Below, piece after piece: positions 37,328 through 46,710 of a stretch of 64,000 bases of DNA. The position numbers were made by a program, and so were the translations under genes. The stretch is from Thioalkalivibrio sp. XN279 (GTDB lineage Bacteria > Pseudomonadota > Gammaproteobacteria > Steroidobacterales > XN24). The notes beneath the pieces were generated by a model. That model was not told the origin of the DNA and ran no database searches. It worked only from the letters and a program-made list of their open reading frames with translations. The DNA lies in the NCBI RefSeq assembly GCF_011089885.1, contig NZ_JAANBD010000025.1, forward strand, positions 310,001 through 374,000, read 5' to 3'. How positions within the stretch are numbered: the stretch's first letter is position 1; each line of letters starts with the position of its first letter.

Positions 37328-37980
37328 GCCGGCAGGTGCCCCACCTTCACATAGATCGTGCAGCCTTCGCGGGTAAAGGGGCGATGCTGGCTCATGGACG
37401 GCGAGCGGAGCCAGCTGCCGGCAGGATATGAGCCGTGCTCGTCCTCGAAAGTGCCTTCCAGCACCAGGATCTCCTCGCCGCCGAAATGGGTGTGCGGCTT
37501 GAACACCGTGCCGGGCGCCCAGCGCACCAGCGCCACGTGCTCGGTCCCGAACTCGTGCAGCGGCATGACCGAAAGCCCGTCTACAAGGCCCGGCAGCCAC
37601 GGCTCCGACCGGGTATCGATGACCTTCTGCACCAGGTCGGCAGGGTCGAACTGCATGAGCTTCACGAACAGCGTGCAGCCCTCCTCGCTCCACGGCGCGT
37701 GCGAGGAACCGGGCGGATTTCGCACGTAGGTGCCGGCCGGGTACACGCCCCGCTCATCGGCGAACGTGCCCTCCAGCACGAGGAACTCCTCGCCCCCGCC
37801 GTGGGTGTGAGCCGAGAACCGGGAACCCGGTGCATAACGCACGATGCTGGTGGCGCGGGCCACCTCGTCGCCCACACGGTCGAGCATGAGCCGTTCCACG
37901 CCCGGCAGCGGCGACGGCACGAACGCTTCGTCACCGGGGCGAACGACGGCGCGGTCGCCAAAGTCAGATCGAATATCCAT
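37324..37980 (-). CDS. ChrR-like double-cupin protein
   Basis: The 218-aa protein consists of two consecutive cupin domains of the ChrR anti-sigma type. Each carries the metal-site pattern H-x-H-x(4)-[15 protein letters not shown] in the first half and [14 protein letters not shown] in the second. Both end with GSYPAG- or GVYPAG-like turns. No N-terminal zinc anti-sigma domain and no adjacent ECF sigma gene are seen, so an anti-sigma role is not supported. A metal-dependent dioxygenase-like or sensor role is possible. Its 3' end overlaps the smpB 3' end by 4 nt. Confidence 0.85.
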   Translation of the reverse strand: MDIRSDFGDRAVVRPGDEAFVPSPLPGVERLMLDRVGDEVARATSIVRYAPGSRFSAHTHGGGEEFLVLEGTFADERGVYPAGTYVRNPPGSSHAPWSEEGCTLFVKLMQFDPADLVQKVIDTRSEPWLPGLVDGLSVMPLHEFGTEHVALVRWAPGTVFKPHTHFGGEEILVLEGTFEDEHGSYPAGSWLRSPSMSQHRPFTREGCTIYVKVGHLPA

Positions 37981-38087
37981 TCCTAAATAATATCTCTATG
38001 AAATAGTAAGTTCTGCCGTTTTCTTCATGCTCACTATCCGATCTCGCCGACGTCCTGACCAGGCCGCACCTGCGTCGATACCAGCTG

Positions 38088-40145
38088 TCACCGGTAAAGA
38101 TCCGCCTTGTCCGGCTTGCCCCAGGCCTCGTAGAGCGCCACCAGGGCCCCGGCGGTTGCAGCGACCCGCACGCTGCCTTCGCCGTCGGCCAGGACCGCCG
38201 ATTCATGGACCGCCAGCAGCAGCGGCTCGGCCTCACCATAGCGCTGCCGGGTGACCAGCAGCCCGCCCAACGCCTGGCGATAGGCGGCAAGCCCCGGGCT
38301 TTCCTCAGCAAAGGCCCGCTCGGCGATGGCGAGCGCGGTCCGCAACTCCGCTTCGGCCTGGTCGAGCTTGCCCCCGAGCTGCAGCACGTAGCTGAGGCTC
38401 CGGTGACCCGAGGCCACGTCCGAGTGGTCCGGGCCGTAGGCTCGCCCCATCCTCGCGACCGCGTCCCGGAGCGCCGCCTCGGCGCCCTCGAGATCCCCGG
38501 CCCTGCTCAGCACCATCCCGCGGTTGTGCAACGTGCGCGCGACCTCGGGGTTGTCGTCGCCGAGTCCCTCGCGGCGGATCGTGATCACCTCCGCGAGGAG
38601 CTCCAGGGTGCGATCGATGTTGCCGAGACGATAGTGGACGTTACCGAGGTTCTCGAGGGCCCTCGCGAGCTCCGGGTGCTGCGCCCCGCCGAGCCGGCGA
38701 TCGAGCTCGACGGCCTCCTCGAGAATCGGTTGCGCCTCTTCGAGCCGACCCTGGAGCATGACGAAGATGCCGAGATTGTTCAGCGCCGAGGCGGTCTCCA
38801 TGGTGTCCGCGTCGCTCACCGCCCGCCGGATCGCGATCTCCCGGCGGCTCAAATCCTCGGCAAGGGCGTAGTCCTGGTGGGCGATCTGCGCCAGGACCGC
38901 CTTGGTCTGGTAGCACGCGGCGACCTGGAGCGACCGCTCGCCATGTAACGCGAGGCTCATCGCGAGGGCTTCCTCCGTCACCCGCTCGGCCTCCTCGTAC
39001 TGCCCGGCGTCGGTCAGCAGCCGGCCGAGGAAATCCAGGGTCGTCCCGACCTCCGGACTCGGATCACCGAACACCCTGCGGCGAAGCTCGAGCAGCTCGT
39101 GCGCCTGAGCGATGGCCTCGTCGAAGCGCGAGTCCCGCCAGCCGAGCTGAGCGAGGGCCGCCAGCGTCTCGATGGTCTCCGGGTCCTCCCGGCCGAGAAG
39201 CCGGGTGCGCATATCCGCGGCCGCCTCGAGCAACGGCCTCGCGCGGTCGTAGCGCCCGAGGTTGTTGTAGGCATTGCCGATGGTGTGCCGCACCTCCGCC
39301 TCGACCCCGGGTTGCCCGACGAACGACAAGGCGATCTTGTCGGTTGCCTGGTCGAGCGCCTCGACCACGGAGACGTCGTAGCCCGCCCCCCACGGGTTGG
39401 CGGCACTCAGTGTGTCCCGCATGAACTGGTTGACGGCCCGCACCTTGGCCGCCTCGGCCTGGGCCTCCGCCCGCTGGCGCTCGGCCTCGCGCTGCCCCTG
39501 GATCGCGGCGACCGTGAGCACCGCCATCACGGCCACCAGCGCCAGCGACGCGCTGGCGACACCCAGCAGCCAGCGCTGTCGCCGGGCCGTCTCGCGCTGG
39601 ACGAGTGCATCGAGGGGCAGCCCGGTGAGGCCGGCGACCAGCTTCAGCTTGGCCATCCGTTTCCCGTCGGCACCGGGCCGCAGGTCGGCGGCCACCGGCT
39701 CGGTGGGGTTGCCGGTCAGCTGCCCTTCAGCATCCAGCCTGAAGCGGAGCGCCGGGGGAAAAACCCCGCAGGTGTCGCGTTCGCCGGGGTCGCCTGTCGC
39801 GATCAGCGCGAGCACTCGGGCTTCGCCGTGCATGGTCTTGAACAGGCGGACTTCCTCGTTCACCCAGCGGGAGCCCGCGGCATCGGGTGAAGCGATCACG
39901 ATAAGGAACATTGAATCCGCCAGCGCCTGGCGCAGCGTGTCCGACAGGTCAGCCCCCGCCGAGATCTCGTCACGGTCGCGAAAGATCGGCGTCAGCCGGG
40001 CGGGGACCGCGCCGATGCCGGTCTGCTCACCGACCAGCCGGGACGGCAGCCGAAAGCGCTCCAGGGCGCGATGGAGCCACTGGGCCACCGCCTTGTCCGC
40101 GTGGCTGTAGCTGATGAACGCCCGATAGCGCCACTTGTGAGCCAT
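38088..40145 (-). CDS. TIR domain - transmembrane - TPR protein
   Basis: A 685-aa protein. The N-terminal 150 residues form a TIR-like fold (YRAFISYSHADKAVAQWLHRAL, then FRDRDEISAGADLS and SRWVNEEVRLF). The Trp-x3-Glu of the last segment matches the catalytic-Glu region of NADase TIRs. A hydrophobic helix (about residues 192-214) and a coiled-coil linker lead to roughly 400 residues of tetratricopeptide repeats of the DPETIETLAALAQL/HPELARALENLGN type. Family knowledge suggests signalling or abortive-infection roles; none is shown here. Confidence 0.85.
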   Translation of the reverse strand: MAHKWRYRAFISYSHADKAVAQWLHRALERFRLPSRLVGEQTGIGAVPARLTPIFRDRDEISAGADLSDTLRQALADSMFLIVIASPDAAGSRWVNEEVRLFKTMHGEARVLALIATGDPGERDTCGVFPPALRFRLDAEGQLTGNPTEPVAADLRPGADGKRMAKLKLVAGLTGLPLDALVQRETARRQRWLLGVASASLALVAVMAVLTVAAIQGQREAERQRAEAQAEAAKVRAVNQFMRDTLSAANPWGAGYDVSVVEALDQATDKIALSFVGQPGVEAEVRHTIGNAYNNLGRYDRARPLLEAAADMRTRLLGREDPETIETLAALAQLGWRDSRFDEAIAQAHELLELRRRVFGDPSPEVGTTLDFLGRLLTDAGQYEEAERVTEEALAMSLALHGERSLQVAACYQTKAVLAQIAHQDYALAEDLSRREIAIRRAVSDADTMETASALNNLGIFVMLQGRLEEAQPILEEAVELDRRLGGAQHPELARALENLGNVHYRLGNIDRTLELLAEVITIRREGLGDDNPEVARTLHNRGMVLSRAGDLEGAEAALRDAVARMGRAYGPDHSDVASGHRSLSYVLQLGGKLDQAEAELRTALAIAERAFAEESPGLAAYRQALGGLLVTRQRYGEAEPLLLAVHESAVLADGEGSVRVAATAGALVALYEAWGKPDKADLYR

Positions 40146-40210
40146 GCGCCCTCCTTCGCGCTCAAGGATCGAACGGCAGCCCCCGGCTGCCGGTGCGAAA
40201 GAACAATTGC

Positions 40211-41083
40211 CTAAAAAATAGATACTTCAGTGGGTTTCTTAACGCCAGGCATCAGGTCCTGACCGCCCTTTCCGACGCCCGGTCCACGCCCTTCCCCCGG
40301 TGCGGAGGCGCGCAGGCCCAGCCACAATGCCAGCGCGCCCAGCCCGAGCCCGAGCGCCGCCACCACGGCGGTCGGCAGCTCCCCGATGCTGCGGAAGGCC
40401 GCCTGCCAAGGCGCCCACCCCGCGAGCCACTGGAAGGCGATGCTGGAAGTGACGAGGAACAGCGCCGCCATCAGGAAGGGCCGGCCATGTTTCGGCGCCT
40501 TCCAGTAAAGGCCAAGGGCGATGGCGAGCCCGATCGCGTTGCCAAGGTGAACGCCGATGACGAACAGGTGCATGTCTTCCGGACCGCGGACCTGCAACCC
40601 GGGGACGTAAAAATTGAACAGCCTGGAGGCGATCGGCGTGGACAGCAGCAGGACTGTTGCCAGCAGGTAGCGGGCGTGGAGCTGGACTCGGCGGCGGTGG
40701 CGCAGCGCGCCGTAGTAGAAGCCGGCGAAAAACAGCACCGCCAGCAGGTCGAGCAAGCCGAGGCCTGCGCCGAAGACCTGGTAGAACGGGTGGCCCGCAA
40801 AGGTCTGTTGCGCCATCGACTTCAACACCAGGAAGCCGCTGCCCAGAAACAGGGGCGCGAGAACGAAACTGCTCCGCCCGGCCGCCCGGTGGAGGGAGCG
40901 CCTGCCATGGTGAATCGCCCAGCTTTGGGCCATCAGCATCAGTAGCCACAGAGAGGCCGTGATGCCGTGGGCATGAAGTGTCCACGGCACCTCGCCGAGG
41001 CGGGAAAAATAGCCGGGCCAGAAGGCCAGCCCGACCAGCGGAATCAAGGCCAGCAGGTACCAGTGAGCGTGTGGATACGGCAT
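40211..41083 (-). CDS. Multi-pass membrane protein, DUF2306-like
   Basis: A 290-aa integral membrane protein with about seven hydrophobic helices and a polar C-terminal tail. Histidines near helix ends (HAHGITASLW, SWAIHHGRRSLHRAAG, QLHARYLLAT, DMHLFVIGVHLGNAIG) resemble heme- or metal-ligand positions in DUF2306-type proteins, but I cannot assign a cofactor. It is in the same orientation as the TIR-TPR gene with a 65-nt gap, and upstream of it. Function unknown. Confidence 0.7.
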   Translation of the reverse strand: MPYPHAHWYLLALIPLVGLAFWPGYFSRLGEVPWTLHAHGITASLWLLMLMAQSWAIHHGRRSLHRAAGRSSFVLAPLFLGSGFLVLKSMAQQTFAGHPFYQVFGAGLGLLDLLAVLFFAGFYYGALRHRRRVQLHARYLLATVLLLSTPIASRLFNFYVPGLQVRGPEDMHLFVIGVHLGNAIGLAIALGLYWKAPKHGRPFLMAALFLVTSSIAFQWLAGWAPWQAAFRSIGELPTAVVAALGLGLGALALWLGLRASAPGEGRGPGVGKGGQDLMPGVKKPTEVSIF

Positions 41084-41230
41084 CGCTCTCTCCCCTCCAC
41101 GTGGTTCCGGTTATTGTTTTTCTGCTGCGCGAGGCTTGAATATAGGCGCCCTCCTGCCACCCCGCCAGCCGGCCCCGATTGCTGGCGCGGCGGGAACCTT
41201 CAGCGTAGACTGCCGGTCTTACAGATCACT

Positions 41231-41592
41231 GGGGGCGACATGGCTTCGACGTGTGTCGCAAAACCCGGGGTGCATGCCGAGGTGCAGGGACCTCGTAAAA
41301 CACTTTGCAAACTTTAGTTGCCAACGACGACAACTACGCACTCGCCGCCTAAAACCCGGTAGGGTGCCGTCTGACTGGACGCGTGCTTGTGAGCACCAGA
41401 TTTCAGGCGTCATAACTCACAAGATCGCCGTGAAGCCCGCCCGGGGCGGAGCGGTTAAATTTCTCGAGGGATCGCCGTCTGTTTTCCCTGTCCGTCGGGT
41501 AGCAGCCGGTTAAAACAATAGACGCGAATAAGCATGTAGACCTCCGGGCGGAGGGCTCGCGGACGCGGGTTCGATTCCCGCCGCCTCCACCA
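41231..41592 (+). ncRNA. ssrA: Transfer-messenger RNA (tmRNA)
   Basis: A 362-nt one-piece tmRNA that rescues stalled ribosomes together with SmpB. The 5' end GGGGGCG pairs with CGCCTCC before A-CCA. The tRNA-like T arm is GCGGG-TTCGATT-CCCGC. The tag reading frame at 41320-41352 encodes ANDDNYALAA followed by TAA, a known gammaproteobacterial tag. Pseudoknot-forming sequence fills the middle. The 3' end is a frequent integration site for genomic islands, and a foreign-looking segment begins right after it. Confidence 0.96.
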
Positions 41593-41603
41593 CTTACCAA
41601 CCT

Positions 41604-41635
41604 AAGCCGCTGATTTTATTGGCGGCTTATTTTTT
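41604..41635 (+). terminator. Intrinsic terminator of ssrA
   Basis: A stem AAGCCGC (41604-41610) paired with GCGGCTT (41622-41628) encloses an AT-rich loop and is followed by a run of T residues. It lies 11 nt after the CCA end of tmRNA. Confidence 0.85.
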
Positions 41636-42038
41636 GGATTAGGCTCCAGAAGGCTGGATTCGGCTCGGTTTTGTCAGCATTTTGTCAGCCTCAGCAGAGG
41701 AGTAAGTTGCTGATATTTTGGCCGGCATGGAACCTCGGGGTTGGATTTTAGTCAGCCTCATCCACTTGAAGTCCAGCGCAAAACCGGCACTCGGCTTTCG
41801 CCGCCCACCAGTTCCGCGCCCGCCAAGTGCCTGGCTTCGTGATCTGCGGAATGTAACAGACGTCTGGTTCGTAGCTTGACGGCCACTCGCCTCTACTCTT
41901 TATGTATCCACGACATACGGCGATCTGGTGTCCCATAGATCGGATCGTTCCATCCCACCTCGTTAACTCGTTGATTCTTAGAGGCTCCGGATCCGGGATT
42001 GGGACGCTCGGCTCGGAGCTGCTCTCCCACCACCCGAC
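41636..42038. other. AT-richer gap at the left island edge, with a possible 62-aa minus-strand ORF
   Basis: No recognisable gene is found between the ssrA terminator and res. One minus-strand frame (41748-41936) could encode a 62-aa, Trp/Cys-rich peptide (a CRFC pair, several Trp) located 102 nt downstream of res. It may be a small gene of the island or a remnant. A short direct repeat, TTTTGTCAGC twice within 22 nt near 41670-41690, is next to the expected attachment site. Confidence 0.3.
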
Positions 42039-44723
42039 CTACAGCAAAATCCGATAGTCACGGTTGTCCGCGTCGCTCGACTTGATAATCCGGTACTCCA
42101 TTCCGCTGGCCACGGCGATCTGGTGGGCAAAGTCCTTCTTGGCCTGGACCACCGCTGCATCGATTTGGTTGTCGGCTTTGACCTCGACGATGACGTACTT
42201 CTCTGTACCATCAACCTCTTGGCGCAAGAAAACAAAATCAGGGTAGTAGCTGCGCACCGTCCGCGAGTCGGGATCGATGTACTGGATGAAGAAGTCGGAC
42301 TGGCCATGGGTTAGCATCCCAGTGAAATAAATTTTCTTCACGCGCTGCTCACGGAGGAGATCCCAGAACAGCTGGTTCTCCGACCCGGAATCGAAGCAGT
42401 ATGTATCTAAGTGGAAGCTCTTTGCGCGCTCCTCGTCCTTGATCACGCGGTCACCTCGGCGGACAATCTTGTCTCGGGCAGCGGTGACCTCGTAGTAGCC
42501 GTTAGACGGCACCTTAATCAATTCGACCTCATGCTCTTCGGTCTGCTGCGTCTCGTCCAGATCATAAAGCTGTCGGAACAGGCGAGGGATTATCTCGTCG
42601 TACAGCAACTCGTTGAACTCATTAGTCATCGCTACTAGTTCGTCCGTTCCTTCCTTGGTCGAGTCGAGCAGCTTCTCAAGCTCCAATGGGCTCCGATTCA
42701 GGTAGCGAGACACCTCCGCGACGAGGGTCATCCTGGAAAAGGTCCGCTTTTCACGAACAGCAGTCAGATCGAATGTTTGGCTAGCCGACGCGCGGGGGGC
42801 ATCGGCGGCGACGAAGCCCTCCCACTGGGTTTCGATGAGCCGGTACTTCTCCACCAGTGCATTCCACACGTCACTGTCGGACCGGTCGAGCCCAAGTGCC
42901 TGACCTGGTTTAAGCTTCTTTTCGCGCATGACGTACTGCTTCCGGACGCGCACCAGCTTGATCTTGACTGACGGCTCGACCACGCGCACTTCGACGCGCT
43001 CCTTATCCTTGCCGGTCTTCTGTAACTCGTCCGCGCTTATACGGAAGTTCTGCTCCAGCTCGTCGTTGAGCGTGTTGAGGTTGGCTTCCGAGAGGAAGAT
43101 GTGGCCGGTGTGCTGGGCCTGGCCAATGGCGCGCAGGCAACGCATCGTGGCCTGCAGGACAAACACCTTGGACTTCGGCTCGCGAAACAGGCCCACGCCG
43201 AATAGCGAACGGCAGTTCCAACCCTCACGCCCCTTGTTGACCAGCAGGATGAACTGCTTTTCAGAGCCTTCAGTGTCGAGCCGATTGAACTCGCGGATGT
43301 CGTCGTTGGTGGTGAGCTTATCGTCGCCAACGTTGACTAGGATGCGCGAGCTCGAGATGCCGTGCTTGAGCAGCGCGCGCTCCACGGCCGGTTTCAGCTC
43401 GCTGGTCAGCTCGTCGATGGTGGCGGCGAAGAACGCCATCTTCGGGGAAAGCCCCTCCGGCCGCAGCCCATCTGTTTCGTTTAGGAAACTCTCGATGGCG
43501 ATGTCGACAAACTCGTCGGTCCGGGTGTTGGCGTAGCCGTGCAACGTCACCTTCTTGAGGTAGGCCTTGTCGATGGCCTCTTTCAGGCCGTAGGCGTAGA
43601 CCACCTCGGGCAGCACCTCGCGCCCCACGTAGGGCGTGCCGGTGTAGTTGTAGCAGGCCACCACGCGCGTGCCCGCCGCACTCAGGCTGGCGGCGAGGAT
43701 GTCGATGGTCGTGCGCAGGCTGGTGTCGGTTTCCTTCGCGCCCAAGCCCATGTCCTTGGCCAATGCCTTGCCGAAGGCGTGGTGGGCCTCGTCCACGTAG
43801 ATGCCGAGCTGTTCAAGCCGGCGCAGCTTCTCAAAGCGCTGGTTGGTGGTCAGCTCGCCTTCTTCTTCCGGCTGGTCAAAATTGTAGAGGTCGGCGGCGT
43901 CGGCATAAACGCCGGTGGCCGCGAGGCTTTCGCCAGTCGCGCCGAACAGCTTGTCGACGGGGGATTTTTCCTTGTGCTGGCGCTTGAGGATGATCTTCTG
44001 CGTGTTGGAGACGATGATGTTGAAGCGCGAACGATCCAGCGTATCCAGGGAGGTGCCTGCCTCTTCTAAATAGTGGAAACGCAGGTGGGTGGTCAGGAAG
44101 TTGACGTACTCCGGCGGCACCACACGCGTCAGGTCGAACGACTCTATTTCCTTGAGCGAATGCAGCACCGTCTTGTCCGGTGCGAAGACCAGCGCGTTGT
44201 GGCAGTAGCGCGCATCCTTGCCAAACTTGTTGCCCAGCAGGAACTCATAGAAAATGCAGGTCGCCATGAGGATGGTTTTGCCAGTACCCATCGTCAGCGC
44301 GAAGATGTAGTTAGGGTAGACGCGCGAGTTTTTGCGCATCGCCGCGAATACGGCCTTGTATTGATCCTGGGTGATCTTGTCGAACAGGCCCACTTGCCCT
44401 GCACTGCCCGACACCACGCCGCCTTCCGCGCGATCTGCAAAGCGGCCTTGTTTTGCAAACCACTGCTCGAAGATCTCCTCGACCCTGGCGTTGCCGAGGA
44501 ACTCCTTAAGAAAGACATAAATTTCCAGCGCCTCGAACTGCGGCTGGCGCAGGAAGGCCTTGGGGTTACGCTCCGGATTGTTGAAATCAAGGAACTTGCG
44601 CGTCAGCTCCTTGTAGTGCGTGCGGATCGTGCCCCGGTTGGCTTGGTAGAACTGCCAGAGGAACTGGAAGAAGGCGAAGTCGAGCGACGCGCTGACCGCC
44701 TTGGGCTTGCGCTTAGTCGTCAT
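42039..44723 (-). CDS. Type III restriction enzyme, Res subunit
   Basis: Restriction subunit (894 aa) of a type III restriction-modification system: an SF2 translocase/helicase that, with Mod, cleaves DNA carrying inversely oriented unmodified sites. Visible are Walker A TMGTGKT (residues 144-150), DEAH (311-314), LVNKGREGWNCRSLFGVGL and the QATMRCLRAIGQ motif. A C-terminal PD-(D/E)xK-type nuclease site is YYPDFVF followed by VIVEVKAD near residue 850. Its start overlaps the mod stop by 11 nt. No lesion was seen. Confidence 0.93.
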   Translation of the reverse strand: MTTKRKPKAVSASLDFAFFQFLWQFYQANRGTIRTHYKELTRKFLDFNNPERNPKAFLRQPQFEALEIYVFLKEFLGNARVEEIFEQWFAKQGRFADRAEGGVVSGSAGQVGLFDKITQDQYKAVFAAMRKNSRVYPNYIFALTMGTGKTILMATCIFYEFLLGNKFGKDARYCHNALVFAPDKTVLHSLKEIESFDLTRVVPPEYVNFLTTHLRFHYLEEAGTSLDTLDRSRFNIIVSNTQKIILKRQHKEKSPVDKLFGATGESLAATGVYADAADLYNFDQPEEEGELTTNQRFEKLRRLEQLGIYVDEAHHAFGKALAKDMGLGAKETDTSLRTTIDILAASLSAAGTRVVACYNYTGTPYVGREVLPEVVYAYGLKEAIDKAYLKKVTLHGYANTRTDEFVDIAIESFLNETDGLRPEGLSPKMAFFAATIDELTSELKPAVERALLKHGISSSRILVNVGDDKLTTNDDIREFNRLDTEGSEKQFILLVNKGREGWNCRSLFGVGLFREPKSKVFVLQATMRCLRAIGQAQHTGHIFLSEANLNTLNDELEQNFRISADELQKTGKDKERVEVRVVEPSVKIKLVRVRKQYVMREKKLKPGQALGLDRSDSDVWNALVEKYRLIETQWEGFVAADAPRASASQTFDLTAVREKRTFSRMTLVAEVSRYLNRSPLELEKLLDSTKEGTDELVAMTNEFNELLYDEIIPRLFRQLYDLDETQQTEEHEVELIKVPSNGYYEVTAARDKIVRRGDRVIKDEERAKSFHLDTYCFDSGSENQLFWDLLREQRVKKIYFTGMLTHGQSDFFIQYIDPDSRTVRSYYPDFVFLRQEVDGTEKYVIVEVKADNQIDAAVVQAKKDFAHQIAVASGMEYRIIKSSDADNRDYRILL

Positions 44724-46710
44724 GGCTCACGCTCCCTTCCCACGACTCGGACAGCAGGTCGGTGATCTTCACGCGGATGGTGCCCGCATCCTGCGGCACC
44801 GTGTACGCGCCCTTGACCAGAGCGTTCTTGCCAGGGATGTCCACCACCGCCGGCTGCAGCACTGCGCCGTCGTAGTTCCAATCGATCAGCACCGCCTCGA
44901 CCAGCTCTTTCCAGTCCTCGACCGATTCCTTCTGTAGCGAGAGTTTCTGCAGCAGGTTCATGGGGTAGAACTTCTCGATGCGCAGTTCGCCCTTCTTGAT
45001 GGCCACCATGGCCTCCGAGTCGCGCTTGAACTCCAGATCGGCTTTGTCGCGCAGGATGTCCACCACCTCTACGTCGATCTTGAATGGCTTCGCAGCCAGT
45101 TCCAGTTGCGCGGCCAAGTCAGGTTCGTGGCCCATGCACACGAGGGTGATTTTCTCGACCGAGCGGTTTGGATTCTCGTTGTGGCGGTGCTGCCACGCCT
45201 TTTGGTCGAAGTTGTGGATCAGTTCGTTCAAATCGGCGCGTGTCGCGATGCGGTTTACGGGCATGATCTTAACCATGCGCCCGTCCTTCTCGCCGTCGAA
45301 CACGGTGCTGAACTCTAGTTTCTGCACCTCCAATGCCTCGATCAGCAGTTCCTTGGCCTGAACAGGATTGTGAAAGATGTCGTAGTGGTTGACGTTGTAT
45401 AGCTCGAAGCCGGTAAATTGTTTGGTCGCGCCACCAAGGGCTTTCTGGCGCAGGCCATCGGCAACGCCGATCAGGCGCTTGGTGGTCGTCTGGATTGCAC
45501 CAAGGTTGATATCAGCGCCGATGAAACGGCGACCGAGCTTCATGGCTACGGCTTGAGTTGTCCCGGAGCCCATAAAGCAATCGAGAACCGTTGCGCCAAC
45601 TGCCGAAGACGACTTGATGATCCGCGCCAACAGCTCCTCAGGCTTCTGAGTCGGGTAATCCTCGGACTCTGTAGAGTTGCTGGAAAGAGCTACAAAGTCT
45701 GTCCAGATCGATTGCAACTCCACACCGGGCATGTCATCCGAATACTGGATGGCGTTCGGGCGGCCCTGCCCATCCTTCGCCCACCGAATGCGGCCCTTCG
45801 CCTCAAGTTCGTCGAGCGCTTTCAGCGGGCTCTTTTTGGCATCATCGGACAAAAGGTGTTCGAGAAAACTCGGCACTGCCCAGTGCCTTCCTTTTCCAAT
45901 CGAACCGGGGTTCAGTCCTTTCCAAGTCGCTCCAGACTCACCGCTACGCAAACCTGGTGCTGTGATTGGACTCTCGCGGTAAAGTCGTCCCGAGTCATCG
46001 GGCTTGAAGTTTGACTCCAGGTACTCCTTGCTGTATGGCGTGTACTGCTGATCCCAAGAGAACGTGGGCGTCTTTGTGTAGAAGAAGATGGTGTCATGAA
46101 TGTGGTTGTAAGCGCCACTTCCCGATCGTGCAGTAGTCCGCCTCCACACAATTTCGTTCTGAAAGTTTGACGCACCGAATACCTCATCTAACGCGATTTT
46201 GAGGTAGTGCGCTCTTCGATAGTCGCAGTGGACGTAGATTGATCCCGTTCCCGAAAGCAGTTCACGCAACAGGATAAACCGCTCATACATGAACTGCAGA
46301 TACTCGTCGTTAGTCCAGATGTCTCCGTACTGCTTGTCCTCAAATGAGACGTAGTCAGATGCGGTACTTTTTCCTCGTACCTTGATGGTTCTGCGGTAGT
46401 CAGCGCCGGAGTCAAACGGCGGGTCGATATAGACGAGATCAACTTGTCCCCGAAACTCCTTCAGCAGGTGACTCATCACCTGCAGATTGTCGCCCCAGAA
46501 AATCTTGTTGCGCCAGCCATCCGCCTCCTCGCCGTGGACTTCCTTCAACTGCGCCGGGTAGTACTGCGTCGAGGTGAACGGACGCTTGCCGCGCCAGTTG
46601 AGCATCGGGTAGCCCTTGATAGGTTCAAACTCGTACTTCTCGACGTTGGTGGTGCCACCGTCGGACGTGGACAGTTGCAGGGTTTCCTGCGCGGATGTGT
46701 TCTTGCTCAT
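44713..46710 (-). CDS. Type III DNA methyltransferase, Mod subunit
   Basis: Adenine-N6 methyltransferase (665 aa) that also supplies sequence recognition for the type III enzyme. The catalytic motif DPPF (residues 96-99) precedes the SAM motif DCFMGSGTT (377-385), the order of beta-class enzymes such as EcoP15I Mod. The region between them holds the target-recognition domain. The ATG at 46710 (MSKNTSAQ) shares one base with the upstream helicase stop (TGATG), and the 3' end overlaps res, so all are coupled. Confidence 0.92.
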   Translation of the reverse strand: MSKNTSAQETLQLSTSDGGTTNVEKYEFEPIKGYPMLNWRGKRPFTSTQYYPAQLKEVHGEEADGWRNKIFWGDNLQVMSHLLKEFRGQVDLVYIDPPFDSGADYRRTIKVRGKSTASDYVSFEDKQYGDIWTNDEYLQFMYERFILLRELLSGTGSIYVHCDYRRAHYLKIALDEVFGASNFQNEIVWRRTTARSGSGAYNHIHDTIFFYTKTPTFSWDQQYTPYSKEYLESNFKPDDSGRLYRESPITAPGLRSGESGATWKGLNPGSIGKGRHWAVPSFLEHLLSDDAKKSPLKALDELEAKGRIRWAKDGQGRPNAIQYSDDMPGVELQSIWTDFVALSSNSTESEDYPTQKPEELLARIIKSSSAVGATVLDCFMGSGTTQAVAMKLGRRFIGADINLGAIQTTTKRLIGVADGLRQKALGGATKQFTGFELYNVNHYDIFHNPVQAKELLIEALEVQKLEFSTVFDGEKDGRMVKIMPVNRIATRADLNELIHNFDQKAWQHRHNENPNRSVEKITLVCMGHEPDLAAQLELAAKPFKIDVEVVDILRDKADLEFKRDSEAMVAIKKGELRIEKFYPMNLLQKLSLQKESVEDWKELVEAVLIDWNYDGAVLQPAVVDIPGKNALVKGAYTVPQDAGTIRVKITDLLSESWEGSVSHDD

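Noticed and set aside
41305-41315. GCAAACTT in tmRNA matching the iteron sequence near 49913-49920
   Set aside because: Eight-base identity is expected by chance and one copy is internal to tmRNA, not at its 3' end, so it is not an attachment repeat.
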